Source: Candidatus Poribacteria bacterium (GTDB lineage: Bacteria; Poribacteria; WGA-4E; WGA-3G). Taken from it: a stretch of DNA of 64,000 bases. A program made the translations under genes and the position numbers. The notes under the pieces are model-generated. The model was not told where the DNA came from. It made no database searches and worked only from the letters and a program-made list of their open reading frames with translations. Shown in pieces: positions 48,702 to 56,961 of this stretch. Positions within the stretch are counted from its first letter, which is position 1, and each line of letters starts with the position of its first letter. The stretch lies in assembly GCA_028820635.1 (NCBI GenBank), contig JAPPIG010000118.1:248001-312000 (forward strand), read 5' to 3'.

Positions 48702-50591
48702 CTAATCCATAGTTCCATGTGTGAGTTCCCATAGCAGCACGGTGCCATCCCAACTCCCACTTGCGAGCGTCTTTCCATCCGGACTGAACACGACGCTGGT
48801 AACACTATCCGTATGTCCTGGCAATGTCAAAAGGTGTGTACCTGTTCGTACATCCCATAGACGGATAGTGTTGTCCCAACTCCCACTTGCGAGAATCTTC
48901 CCATCCGGACTAAATACAACACTAACAACATTATTCGTATGTCCTGTCAATTCCCTAATAGATGTGCCCGTTTGTACATCCCATAAGCGCACTATATCGT
49001 CCCAGCTTCCGCTTGCGAGTATCTTTCCGTCCGGACTAAACGCTACACTACCGACCCTTTCTGTGTGTTCTGTCAATTCCCTAATAGATGTGCCCGTTTG
49101 TACATCCCACAAACGCGCGGTGCCATCCCAACTTGCACTTGCGAGGGTGTTACCATCCGGACTGAACGCTACGCTTACGATAGACTCCGTATGTCCTGTG
49201 AGTGTCCGAATAGATGTACCTGTATGCAAATCCCACAGCAGCAATGAATTATCAACACCTTGACTTGCAAGAATCTTCCCATCCGGACTGAATGCAATGC
49301 TCTCTATACCATCCGTATCCTCTTTGAGTGTCCGAATAGATGTGCCTGTTTGCACATCCCATAGAAACACAGTGTCGTCATCGTCCGAATAACTTGCACT
49401 TGCTAGTGTTTTCCCATCCGGACTAAACGCAACACAGGATACCTCCCACGTATGTCCTTTCAACACGTGAAGTGGTGTGCCTGTCTCAATCTCCCACAAA
49501 TGCACGGAATGATCCTGCCATCCACCACTCGCCAGTTTAGAACCGTCTGCACTAAACGCTATGCTCCTGATTTTACCCGTATGTCCAGTCAGTTCCCGAA
49601 GATGTTCTCCTGTTTTCACATCCCATAGACACACGGGTCCACCTATACACCCAGTTGCAATTGTCTGACCATCAGGACTGAACACTATGCTGATAGTATT
49701 TTCAGTGTGTACTTTTAGTATCCGTTGGGATTCACCAGTTTTCACATCCCAAAAACAGACTCTTTTGTCCCAAACCCCCGCACTTGCGATTGTCTTTCCA
49801 TCCGGACTGAATACAACGTCTATGACTCCACCCGCAGTATGCCCCTTCAATATATGAAGAGATGCACCGGTCTCCGTATCCCATAGCCGCACTGTTCTAT
49901 CCCAACTTGTGCTTGCGATTGTCTTTCCATCCGGACTAAACGCAACAGCCAATAGATGCTTCTCATGTCCTGTGAAAGTTCGTAGAGATTTACCCGTTCG
50001 CACATCCCATAACCGTGCAGTGTTATCCCAACTTGAACTTGCGATTGTCTTTCCATCCGGACTGAACACAACACTCCATACTCTTTCCGTGTGTCCTGTG
50101 AGTGTCCGTAAAGATATCCCCGTCCGCACATCCCACAGACGGATGGTATGGTCATCACTTCCACTTGCGATTGTCTTTCCATCCGGACTGAACACAACAC
50201 TTTTGACACCAAAGATATGCCCTTTCATCGTCAGAAGAGGTGTACCTGTTCGCACATCCCATAAACGGACGGTAGTGTCTCCGCTTCCACTTGCCAATGT
50301 AAAACCATCCGGACTGAACGCTACACTTTTGACATTAGATGTGTGTCCCGTGAGAAGGTTAAGTTCTTCTCCTGTTTGTGCGTCATAAATCCAAATACCA
50401 ATACTACCTGCTACCGCCAACCGTTCCCCATCAGGAGAGTACGTTATATCACTTATTGAACCTTTCCCGAGACGTACTTTCGCTCCATCGGGTAAACCCC
50501 ATTGTGTATAGTCTTGGGCAAAGGTGTTTGGGATTAGAGGGAATATTGAAAACCCAAAGATTAGAACCGTAAATAATATATAATTCACCAT
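48702..50591 (-). CDS. Exported 14-blade WD40 protein A
   Basis: 629 residues from ATG 50591, which follows AAAAGGAC; the longer upstream reading has no ribosome site. A signal peptide (ending NTFAQD) is followed by a conserved DYTQWGLPDGAKVRLGKG leader. Fourteen WD40 repeats of about 42 residues follow (FSPDGKTIASGSWDNTVRLWDVRTG type), enough for two seven-blade propellers. Repeats share near-identical text, so the DNA is a 126-bp tandem array. No enzyme domain; a scaffold or ligand-binding role is likely. It is the first of three tandem paralogues and shares an upstream motif with the other two. Confidence 0.92.
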   Translation of the reverse strand: MVNYILFTVLIFGFSIFPLIPNTFAQDYTQWGLPDGAKVRLGKGSISDITYSPDGERLAVAGSIGIWIYDAQTGEELNLLTGHTSNVKSVAFSPDGFTLASGSGDTTVRLWDVRTGTPLLTMKGHIFGVKSVVFSPDGKTIASGSDDHTIRLWDVRTGISLRTLTGHTERVWSVVFSPDGKTIASSSWDNTARLWDVRTGKSLRTFTGHEKHLLAVAFSPDGKTIASTSWDRTVRLWDTETGASLHILKGHTAGGVIDVVFSPDGKTIASAGVWDKRVCFWDVKTGESQRILKVHTENTISIVFSPDGQTIATGCIGGPVCLWDVKTGEHLRELTGHTGKIRSIAFSADGSKLASGGWQDHSVHLWEIETGTPLHVLKGHTWEVSCVAFSPDGKTLASASYSDDDDTVFLWDVQTGTSIRTLKEDTDGIESIAFSPDGKILASQGVDNSLLLWDLHTGTSIRTLTGHTESIVSVAFSPDGNTLASASWDGTARLWDVQTGTSIRELTEHTERVGSVAFSPDGKILASGSWDDIVRLWDVQTGTSIRELTGHTNNVVSVVFSPDGKILASGSWDNTIRLWDVRTGTHLLTLPGHTDSVTSVVFSPDGKTLASGSWDGTVLLWELTHGTMD

Positions 50592-50653
50592 AAAGTTTGT
50601 CCTTTTGAATTTGAGTTGTATACTGCGTTTTAGAAGCGCGTATTTACAGTTAC

Positions 50654-50675
50654 ACAATTGTGGATGCACAAATTG
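50654..50675 (-). promoter_or_regulatory. Conserved upstream motif of the WD40 genes, copy A
   Basis: ACAATTGTGGATGCACAAATTG, here split by one change from the other copies (see 52763 and 54893): core TTGTGxATGCACAA dyad about 63 nt before ATG 50591. Confidence 0.6.
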
Positions 50676-50839
50676 GTATATATGGTAAATAATTATTTTG
50701 GTTGGTAAAGAGAAATGTTGGATGTGTTTAGAAGCGCGGGTTATGTAAATTAGGAAGGACAAACTGATATATTGCACCACATAATGATTTTATAAGTGAG
50801 GCGTTGGTGTTCACCCGATCCGAATGATTGCAGCAATTC

Positions 50840-52717
50840 CTAATCCATCATTTCAGGCGTGAGTTCCCAAAACAACAAGGTGCCGTCACTACTCCCGGTT
50901 GCCAATGTTTTTCCATCTGGACTGAATACGGCTGTATAAACCAATCTTGCATGTCCTTCCAACGTTTTTAGGTGTGTGCCTGTTTGCACGTCCCATAAAC
51001 GCACAGTAGTGTCTCTACTTGTACTGGCGAGTGTTTTTTCATCTGGACTGAATACAACACTCCATACGCCATCTGTATGTCCTGTGAATGTCCGTGTAAG
51101 TGCTCCAGTCTGTGCGTCCCAAAAACATATCGTTTTGTCATTACTTGCAGTGACAAGTGTCTTTCCATCCGAACTGAAAATGATGCTGTTAACATACTTC
51201 TCAAGATCATCCTGTATCCGAATCAGCGATCCGGTCTGTACATCCCAAAAACGTACCGTTTTGTCATCAGCTGAACTCACAAGGGTTTTTCCATCCGGAC
51301 TGAAAGCGACACTGTTGATACTCTCCCTATGTTCAGTCAAGGTCATTAGAAGTTTTCCCGTTGCTACATCCCACAAACGGACATCAGTGTCTGCACTTCC
51401 AGTTACAAGGGTCTTGCCATCCGAACTGAATGCAACACACCTGAGAAGATCACGATGCCCTGACAGTATATGTAGAGATGTACCTGTCTTCACATCCCAC
51501 AAACGCGCGTCCGTGTCCCAACATGCACTCGCAAGGGTCTTGCCATCGGGACTGAACTTAAGGTCTACGACATCAGCCTTATGCTCTTTGAGTCGGATGA
51601 TTTCTTCACCTGTTTGCATATCAATTAAAAGTATAGTTTCATCCCAACCAGAACACGCCAACATAGATCCATCCGGACTGTACACAACGCTCGGGATACG
51701 AAATGTATGATCTGTGATTGTCTGACGACATGTCCCGCTTTCCACATCCCACAGACGGACAGTACTGTCACCACTGCCAGTTACCAATGTAGCCCCATCT
51801 GGACTAAACGCAAGGCTTGTGACTTTCCTCGTATGTCCTTTTAGTAATTTGATCAGTGTACCAGTCCGCGCATCCCACAACCGCAGGTCTGTGTCAAAGT
51901 CCATTGCAGTACTCACAAGAAATTCACCATCTGGGCTAAATAGGACGTTAGTAACCCTTCCCGTATGCCCTGTGATTGTACGCAGAGATTCGCCTGTTTG
52001 CACATCCCACAAACGAATGGTTTTGTCCATACTTGAACTTGCAAGTGTCTTTCCATCAGGACTAAACGCTACCCTACTCACAGCAGATGTATGTTCTGTG
52101 AGTGTTAGAAGAGATGTGCCAGTTTGCACATCCCACAGACGTACAGTCGCGTCCCAACTCGAACTTGCTAATGTAGACTCATCTGGACTAAAAGCAACAT
52201 AATTAACCCTATCCGTATGACCTGTAAATGTACGAATGATTTCACTTGTTTGCACATCCCACAGACAGATGGCATTGTCATCACCTGCACTTGTCAATAG
52301 AGATCCACTGGGACTAAACACAATGTTATTGATACGGCAGTCGTGGTCATTTAACGTGCGGATATGTGTCCAAGTTCGCACATCCCAGAAACGGATGGTA
52401 TTGTCACCACTTGCACTTGCCAATATAGACCCATCTGGACTGAAGCAAACAGTGGTCACATCAAGCGTATGTCCAGTGAGAAAGCATAATTCCTTAATGG
52501 ATTGTGCATCGTATACCCAAATCCCATTTGCACTCGCCACTGCTATAAGATTTCCATTAGGAGCATAAGCGATTTCTGGTGGATTTAGGACATCGCTTAC
52601 CCTACCTTTCCCGAGACGTGCTATTGCGCCTGTGGGTAGATTCCATTTTGTGTAATCTTGGGATACGGTGTTTGAGTCTAAAGTATGTAATGTAAGTGAA
52701 AGTAGTGTTTTTTTCAT
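50840..52717 (-). CDS. WD40 protein B, 14 blades
   Basis: 625 residues. SD AAAGGAC precedes ATG 52717. The N-terminus is MKKTLLSLTLHTLDSNTVSQ, a weaker signal than in the sister genes, with a shortened hydrophobic core; then DYTKWNLPTGAIARLGKG and fourteen WD40 repeats. Blade 8 has degenerated (LLIDMQTGEEI instead of LWD). It may be exported poorly or not at all, unlike paralogues A and C. It descends from the same ancestor by tandem duplication. Confidence 0.9.
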   Translation of the reverse strand: MKKTLLSLTLHTLDSNTVSQDYTKWNLPTGAIARLGKGRVSDVLNPPEIAYAPNGNLIAVASANGIWVYDAQSIKELCFLTGHTLDVTTVCFSPDGSILASASGDNTIRFWDVRTWTHIRTLNDHDCRINNIVFSPSGSLLTSAGDDNAICLWDVQTSEIIRTFTGHTDRVNYVAFSPDESTLASSSWDATVRLWDVQTGTSLLTLTEHTSAVSRVAFSPDGKTLASSSMDKTIRLWDVQTGESLRTITGHTGRVTNVLFSPDGEFLVSTAMDFDTDLRLWDARTGTLIKLLKGHTRKVTSLAFSPDGATLVTGSGDSTVRLWDVESGTCRQTITDHTFRIPSVVYSPDGSMLACSGWDETILLIDMQTGEEIIRLKEHKADVVDLKFSPDGKTLASACWDTDARLWDVKTGTSLHILSGHRDLLRCVAFSSDGKTLVTGSADTDVRLWDVATGKLLMTLTEHRESINSVAFSPDGKTLVSSADDKTVRFWDVQTGSLIRIQDDLEKYVNSIIFSSDGKTLVTASNDKTICFWDAQTGALTRTFTGHTDGVWSVVFSPDEKTLASTSRDTTVRLWDVQTGTHLKTLEGHARLVYTAVFSPDGKTLATGSSDGTLLFWELTPEMMD

Positions 52718-52762
52718 TATGTAGTTTGTCCTTTTATTTTTTGTTTTCCGCGTTTCTGATTA

Positions 52763-52785
52763 GCAAATTGTGAATGCACAAATTG
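52763..52785 (-). promoter_or_regulatory. Conserved upstream motif of the WD40 genes, copy B
   Basis: Core AAATTGTGAATGCACAAATT (imperfect dyad, perfect TTGTG/CACAA), about 46 nt before ATG 52717; followed away from the gene by TGGCACAAAACTATTT as in copy C. Confidence 0.65.
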
Positions 52786-52898
52786 AAATTTTGTGGCACA
52801 AAACTATTTCTCGGATAAAGAGACGGTATTCCCGTGTTCCGAATCGTTGCAACTAATCTAATGCGTTGTCAAGTGCTAATTGATGGGTCTTGAAAGTA

Positions 52899-52964
52899 GT
52901 CGGGAATCGGAGTTCCCTCCTACCATAAGCGGTTCATCAGTAGGAGCGATCTCCGAATCGCGAC
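52899..52964. repeat. REP inverted pair between WD40 genes B and C
   Basis: A GGGAA/TTCCC unit on the minus strand (52899-52923) and a GCGAT/ATCGC unit on the plus strand (52940-52964), directly 3' of WD40 gene C. Confidence 0.85.
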
Positions 52965-52985
52965 CTATAATATGTTGACTAAGCA

Positions 52986-54845
52986 TTAATCCATTAGGTT
53001 AGTTGTGAGATCCCATAACAGCACGGTGCCGTCATCGCTTCCGCTTGTGAGTGTTGAACCATCATGATTAAATACAACACTTTTGACCCTATCCGTATGC
53101 CCTTTCAACGTCAATAGATGTTTACTTGTTTCAACATCCCACAAACGTATAGTATTGTCGTCACTTCCACTTGCGAGCATTTTACCATCAGAACTGAACC
53201 CAACGGTTCTCACTTCTTTTGTATGTCCTTTTAATGTCATAATGTGCTTAGTTGTTTCAACATTCCACAAACGCACAGTCTTATCGGCACCTCCACTTGC
53301 TATTACTTTGCCATCCGGACTGAACCCAACGGTTTTGACCCAATTCGTATGTCCATTTAGTGTCCAAATACCTGTTCCTGTGTTAACATCCCATAAGCGT
53401 ATAGTAGTGTCTCCACCCCCGCTTGCCAGTATTTTTCCATCAGGACTGAACGCAACACTTTTGATGAGTTTCGTATGCCCATTCAGTGTCCGAAGCCGTT
53501 TCCCCGTACGAACATCCCATAGGTTAATGGATGTGCCATATCTCGTACATGCGAGCGTCTTACCATCCGGACTGAACACAATAACCTCCGTGCTTTTTTG
53601 TCCAGTCATCGTCTGAAGATGTGCCCCGGTTTGTGTATCCCACAGACGAAGGGTAGCGTCATCATGTTTAGCTGCGAGTGTTTTGCCATCGGGGCTGATT
53701 CCTATACTCCAGATTTTACTCTGATGTCCTATTTGCATTTTACGAGACACACCTGTTTGCACATCCCACAGACGAACGGTTTTGTTAGTATAATCACTTA
53801 CAATTGTTTCTCCATCCAGACTGAACACGACACTTTCCACATAATCAGTATGTCCTTTCAATACGCGGAGGAGTTCTCCTGTATTCGTCTTCCATAGACG
53901 CACAGTACCGTCCCAACTTCCGCTTGCGAGTGTTTTGCCATCCGGATTGAATACTACACTATTGACAAAATAAGTATGTCCTTTCAATATACGTAAGAGT
54001 TCACCCGTTTGTGTATCCCACAGGCGAACGGTACCGTCCCTACTCCCACTTGCTATTATTTTACCATCCGGACTGAAGGCAACACTAATGACATAATCAG
54101 TATGTCCTTTCAATACGCGGAGGAGTTCACTTGTTTGCACATCCCACAGACAGACGGTATTGTCTGAATTTCCGCTTGCGAGTGTTTTTCCATCGGGACT
54201 GAAAGCAACAGACCAAACTACATCCTGATGATCAACTATCTTTGGCAAAGATGTACCTGTTTGCACATCCCACAAACGAACAGTATTGTCCAAACTCCCA
54301 CTTGCCAATATCTTGCCATCCGAACTAAATGCTGCGCAAGTAACCCTTCCTGTATGACCAGTGAGTGTCTGAATGGATGTGCTTGTTTGTACATCCCACA
54401 AATCTACGGTATAGTATGAACTCACAATCGCCAGCGTGTTGCCATCTGGATTGAATGCTAAGCCATAGCCATGTAAATAAGGTCTCACTATTGTCCGAAC
54501 ATGTAAGCCAGAAGGGACATCCCATAAACGAACGATTGTGCCCCATCCTCCACCTGCTACTGTTGAACCATCCGGACTGAACGCTACACCCCATATAGAA
54601 GTTGTATGTCCTGTCAGTAGATCAAGTTCTTCACCAGTCTGTGCGTCGTATATCCAAATACCAATACCACTTGCTACTGCTATTATTTTTCCATCAGGGG
54701 AATATGTCATATTATTTAACAAACCTTTACCGAATCGCGCTTTCGCGCCTGTAGGTAGATTCCATTGGGTGTAGTCTTTGGCAAAGGTGTTTAAAGTAAA
54801 GATTGAAAACCAAATGGTGAAAATAGCGAACAGTATTTTATTCAT
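52986..54845 (-). CDS. Exported 14-blade WD40 protein C
   Basis: 619 residues from ATG 54845. Signal peptide (ILFAIFTIWFSIFTLNTFAK), the shared DYTQWNLPTGAKARFGKG leader, then fourteen WD40 repeats; blades 2, 3, 8 and 9 are the most divergent (RPYLHG, YYTVDLWD, DYTNKTVRLWD). SD AGGAAAA precedes the start. Conservation of the leader and of the 14-blade count in all three paralogues, while individual blades have drifted or been swapped, points to blade-level recombination. Confidence 0.92.
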   Translation of the reverse strand: MNKILFAIFTIWFSIFTLNTFAKDYTQWNLPTGAKARFGKGLLNNMTYSPDGKIIAVASGIGIWIYDAQTGEELDLLTGHTTSIWGVAFSPDGSTVAGGGWGTIVRLWDVPSGLHVRTIVRPYLHGYGLAFNPDGNTLAIVSSYYTVDLWDVQTSTSIQTLTGHTGRVTCAAFSSDGKILASGSLDNTVRLWDVQTGTSLPKIVDHQDVVWSVAFSPDGKTLASGNSDNTVCLWDVQTSELLRVLKGHTDYVISVAFSPDGKIIASGSRDGTVRLWDTQTGELLRILKGHTYFVNSVVFNPDGKTLASGSWDGTVRLWKTNTGELLRVLKGHTDYVESVVFSLDGETIVSDYTNKTVRLWDVQTGVSRKMQIGHQSKIWSIGISPDGKTLAAKHDDATLRLWDTQTGAHLQTMTGQKSTEVIVFSPDGKTLACTRYGTSINLWDVRTGKRLRTLNGHTKLIKSVAFSPDGKILASGGGDTTIRLWDVNTGTGIWTLNGHTNWVKTVGFSPDGKVIASGGADKTVRLWNVETTKHIMTLKGHTKEVRTVGFSSDGKMLASGSDDNTIRLWDVETSKHLLTLKGHTDRVKSVVFNHDGSTLTSGSDDGTVLLWDLTTNLMD

Positions 54846-55154
54846 TATGAAGTTTTCCTATTTTCTTTAGTTGTTTGCTGCATTTTAGGATCGCAAATTG
54901 TGAATGCACAAATTGATATTTTATGGCACAAAACTATTTGGCGGGATTATTGTTATTCTGTGGGGATACTTGCTGTGGCACGCGGGAGGTATCGTGTTTA
55001 CAAAGTAACACCACATTTGTAGGAGCGATATGTCTAAAACGTATAAAAAACCAAACTTATTATGTCTTTTTAATTATACACTTTCTCTGTCTGAATCGCC
55101 AATTAGAATTTGCGATTCAGACAAATTGAACAGTTTCGCTAAATGTTATAAGAC
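54846..55154. other. Gap between WD40 gene C and the exchanger gene
   Basis: No gene is supported. It holds the third copy of the WD40 upstream motif (54893-54915), a truncated REP (55019-55029) and a perfect 12-bp hairpin, TGTCTGAATCGC (55088-55099) with its complement (55112-55123), without a T-run. Confidence 0.55.
54893..54915 (-). promoter_or_regulatory. Conserved upstream motif of the WD40 genes, copy C
   Basis: Core AAATTGTGAATGCACAAATT, about 48 nt before ATG 54845. On the coding strand TTGTGC, 18 nt and TAAAAT follow, so the motif may overlap a -35 element. Confidence 0.65.
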
Positions 55155-56192
55155 CTAATGCGGATCTATTCCTAAAACACCACTAAGGATTATCACTACA
55201 AGCCAGACTGCGACTAATACAACTCCAAAAGGACGTTTTAATTGGCTACCTGAAACGAAAATACCGAATCGGAAAACAAGCAAGATAAATAACATTGCGG
55301 GGAATGCGAATTGGAAAAAATGTGCTTCTGCTATTAACCCACCTTTTGTCGCCGCTGCAGAAACCCCAGCAACAAAAAGCACATTGAGAATATCTGCGCC
55401 GATGATATTACCAACTGCTAACTCACCATGTCCACGCCTCACTGCTGTGATGGCTGTTACAAGTTCCGGGAGCGAAGTGCCGAATGCTACCAATGTTAAC
55501 GAAATAATTGATTCTGGCACCTTAAATCTTATAGCAAGAACACTTACAGTCGGAATGAGAATTTGGGCGGAAATTACGACGATTGCGATTGAACCGATGA
55601 GTTTCAGAAGTGTAAGGAAAGTACTTGATCCACCTGACGATGCCTTTTCTTGGTCTTCAGGATCGGGTGTTGTTGAACCTGCCCATCGGATAGACTGCCA
55701 GATATACAACCCTAACAGTACAACAAAGACGAATCCCATAAATTGTGGAAGTACGCCGCCTTGTTTAAAGACTGCCATAGGGGAAGACCATGGAATACAG
55801 GCTAATACCAAAAGAATACCTGCACTTACTTGGACATTGGACAACCGAGATGCAAGCTGACGATTGAATGATAACGGTGCAATTAACGATGCTAACCCTA
55901 AAATAAGTCCAGTGTCACATATTATTGAACCGACTGCATTTCCGAGTGCAAGCCCCGGTTTTCCCTGTAATGCTGAAAATACAGAAACGGCTGCCTCCGG
56001 TGTTGTTGTGCCAACACTCACAATTGTCGCCCCGATAACTGCTTTCCCTAAACCCCATTGCGTTGAAAGTAAGACTGCCTCATCTACCAGCCAATCTGCC
56101 CCTTTACCGAGTGTGTAAAGCATCACCGCAATGATAAGAAAGAGGACTACACTCGGTAATCCTCCAATAAGTTGTTCTATCCAATGTTCCAT
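55155..56192 (-). CDS. CaCA-family Ca2+/Na+ (cation/H+) exchanger
   Basis: Integral membrane antiporter. Two inverted alpha-repeats carry the ion site: SVGTTTPEAAVSVFSALQGK with GNAVGSIICDTG (about residues 56-95), and AFGTSLPELVTAI with GNIIGADILNV (about 235-270). About ten TM helices; 345 residues, as in YrbG-like exchangers. A cytoplasmic loop with PDPEDQEKASSGG lies between the halves. Calcium efflux or exchange with Na+ is the usual role; the counter-ion cannot be told. Nearby Ca-binding-type proteins (15534) are suggestive only. Confidence 0.93.
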   Translation of the reverse strand: MEHWIEQLIGGLPSVVLFLIIAVMLYTLGKGADWLVDEAVLLSTQWGLGKAVIGATIVSVGTTTPEAAVSVFSALQGKPGLALGNAVGSIICDTGLILGLASLIAPLSFNRQLASRLSNVQVSAGILLVLACIPWSSPMAVFKQGGVLPQFMGFVFVVLLGLYIWQSIRWAGSTTPDPEDQEKASSGGSSTFLTLLKLIGSIAIVVISAQILIPTVSVLAIRFKVPESIISLTLVAFGTSLPELVTAITAVRRGHGELAVGNIIGADILNVLFVAGVSAAATKGGLIAEAHFFQFAFPAMLFILLVFRFGIFVSGSQLKRPFGVVLVAVWLVVIILSGVLGIDPH

Positions 56193-56860
56193 TAACTATA
56201 AAAGTTCCTTCCAATCTGATTATAATAAACATAGATTATCACAGACACCTCACAAAGTCAAATAAATTGGTGTTTGTCCCAGAGGCATTCAATTTTTGGC
56301 TCAATAACCGTTTGAGTCGTAGTGTTGTGATTTGGAAATCATTTCTACAAAAAGTATACCATACGGTATATTTTTTTATACCGTGGTATATTTTTGAAAT
56401 TGCCTATGCCGCCAGTCAATGTATGGGTTTATAGGCATTTTTCTTATTTTAAATTAATTTCATTTTTTTATTTTTCATCTGTATGTATGAACACAATTTT
56501 CCTCTTGTTGTAGCTATTTTATTTTGACAAGTTTCGCGTTGTCGTTTTTGCATTCAGAGAGTTCCTTTCGATTTTCTCCTTTTATGCTGATATTATACCA
56601 AGTTCTGTTTAGGATCAGAAGTTTTTGTGGCGTTAGGAACAATAGATATCCAATATATTCACAATAAGTTTGCAGGAAAAGTTGGGTTGATACTTTTTTC
56701 GCACCTTGGGTGAGCGTGTATTTTGTTGTCAGCATGATGGTGGTTTACGCGATTTTTTGGAGTTTTGCTAAAGAAATCATTAAAAAATTGAATGGCACTG
56801 GTGTTTGCCCAAAACTATTCTTTGATATCGTAAAAGAACATGGTATCCTTGTATTATATA
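56193..56860. other. Gene-poor AT-rich region with interrupted hairpin
   Basis: No gene is supported; a 73-codon reading frame on the minus strand (56514-56735) lacks a ribosome site and homology. The main structure is a hairpin at 56356-56389: CGGTATA/TATACCG plus ATACCA/TGGTAT with a 2-nt bulge and a T6 loop, then TTTTT. A possible promoter for the RNA at 56861 is TTGATA (56822-56827), 16 nt, TATCCT (56844-56849). Confidence 0.5.
56356..56395. terminator. Hairpin with T-tract, possible terminator
   Basis: 13-bp stem with 2-nt bulge (see region entry) followed by ATTTTT. Its partner transcript is uncertain: no rightward gene ends nearby. Confidence 0.45.
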
Positions 56861-56943
56861 GGGGGTGAAAGGATTCGACGGAGAACGAAAGCGTGGTTGC
56901 TCTCAATTTTCTCCGGAAGTGGGTTCAATTCCCACCACCTCCA
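56861..56943 (+). ncRNA. tmRNA-like RNA consisting of the tRNA-like domain only
   Basis: The 83-nt sequence has both ends of a tmRNA but no tag-coding middle. The 5' end GGGGGTG (56861-56867) pairs with CACCTCC (56936-56942), including a G3-U70 wobble, the alanine identity signal; the discriminator is A (56943). AAAGGATTCGAC follows the acceptor strand, the D-loop analogue of tmRNA. GGAGAA/TTCTCC forms helix P2. GTGGG/CCCAC with loop TTCAATT is a full T-arm. P2 is closed by a roughly 23-nt loop that still begins GCGTGGTTGC, a tmRNA-like sequence, so about 270 nt seem deleted. CCA is not encoded. It ends 18 nt from the convergent decarboxylase gene. Confidence 0.72.
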
Positions 56944-56961
56944 TTTGGTTAGTCCCGCACT

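Noticed and set aside
48721..54594. Long open frames antisense to the WD40 genes (for example 50976-51710 on the plus strand)
   Set aside because: They mirror the repeat array of the coding strand, show periodic low-complexity text and lack ribosome sites. They are by-products of the 126-bp repeat.
48702..54845. Regular repeats that could suggest a CRISPR array
   Set aside because: The period is 126 bp, the sequence is coding and conserved as WD40 blades, and there are no spacers or cas genes.
56514..56735. 73-codon frame on the minus strand before the tmRNA-like RNA
   Set aside because: No ribosome site, no recognisable sequence, AT-rich region in which such frames arise by chance.
56861..56943. 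Ordinary tRNA gene
   Set aside because: The T-arm and acceptor fit, but there is no anticodon arm or normal D-arm; GGATTCGAC and the P2 helix are tmRNA features.
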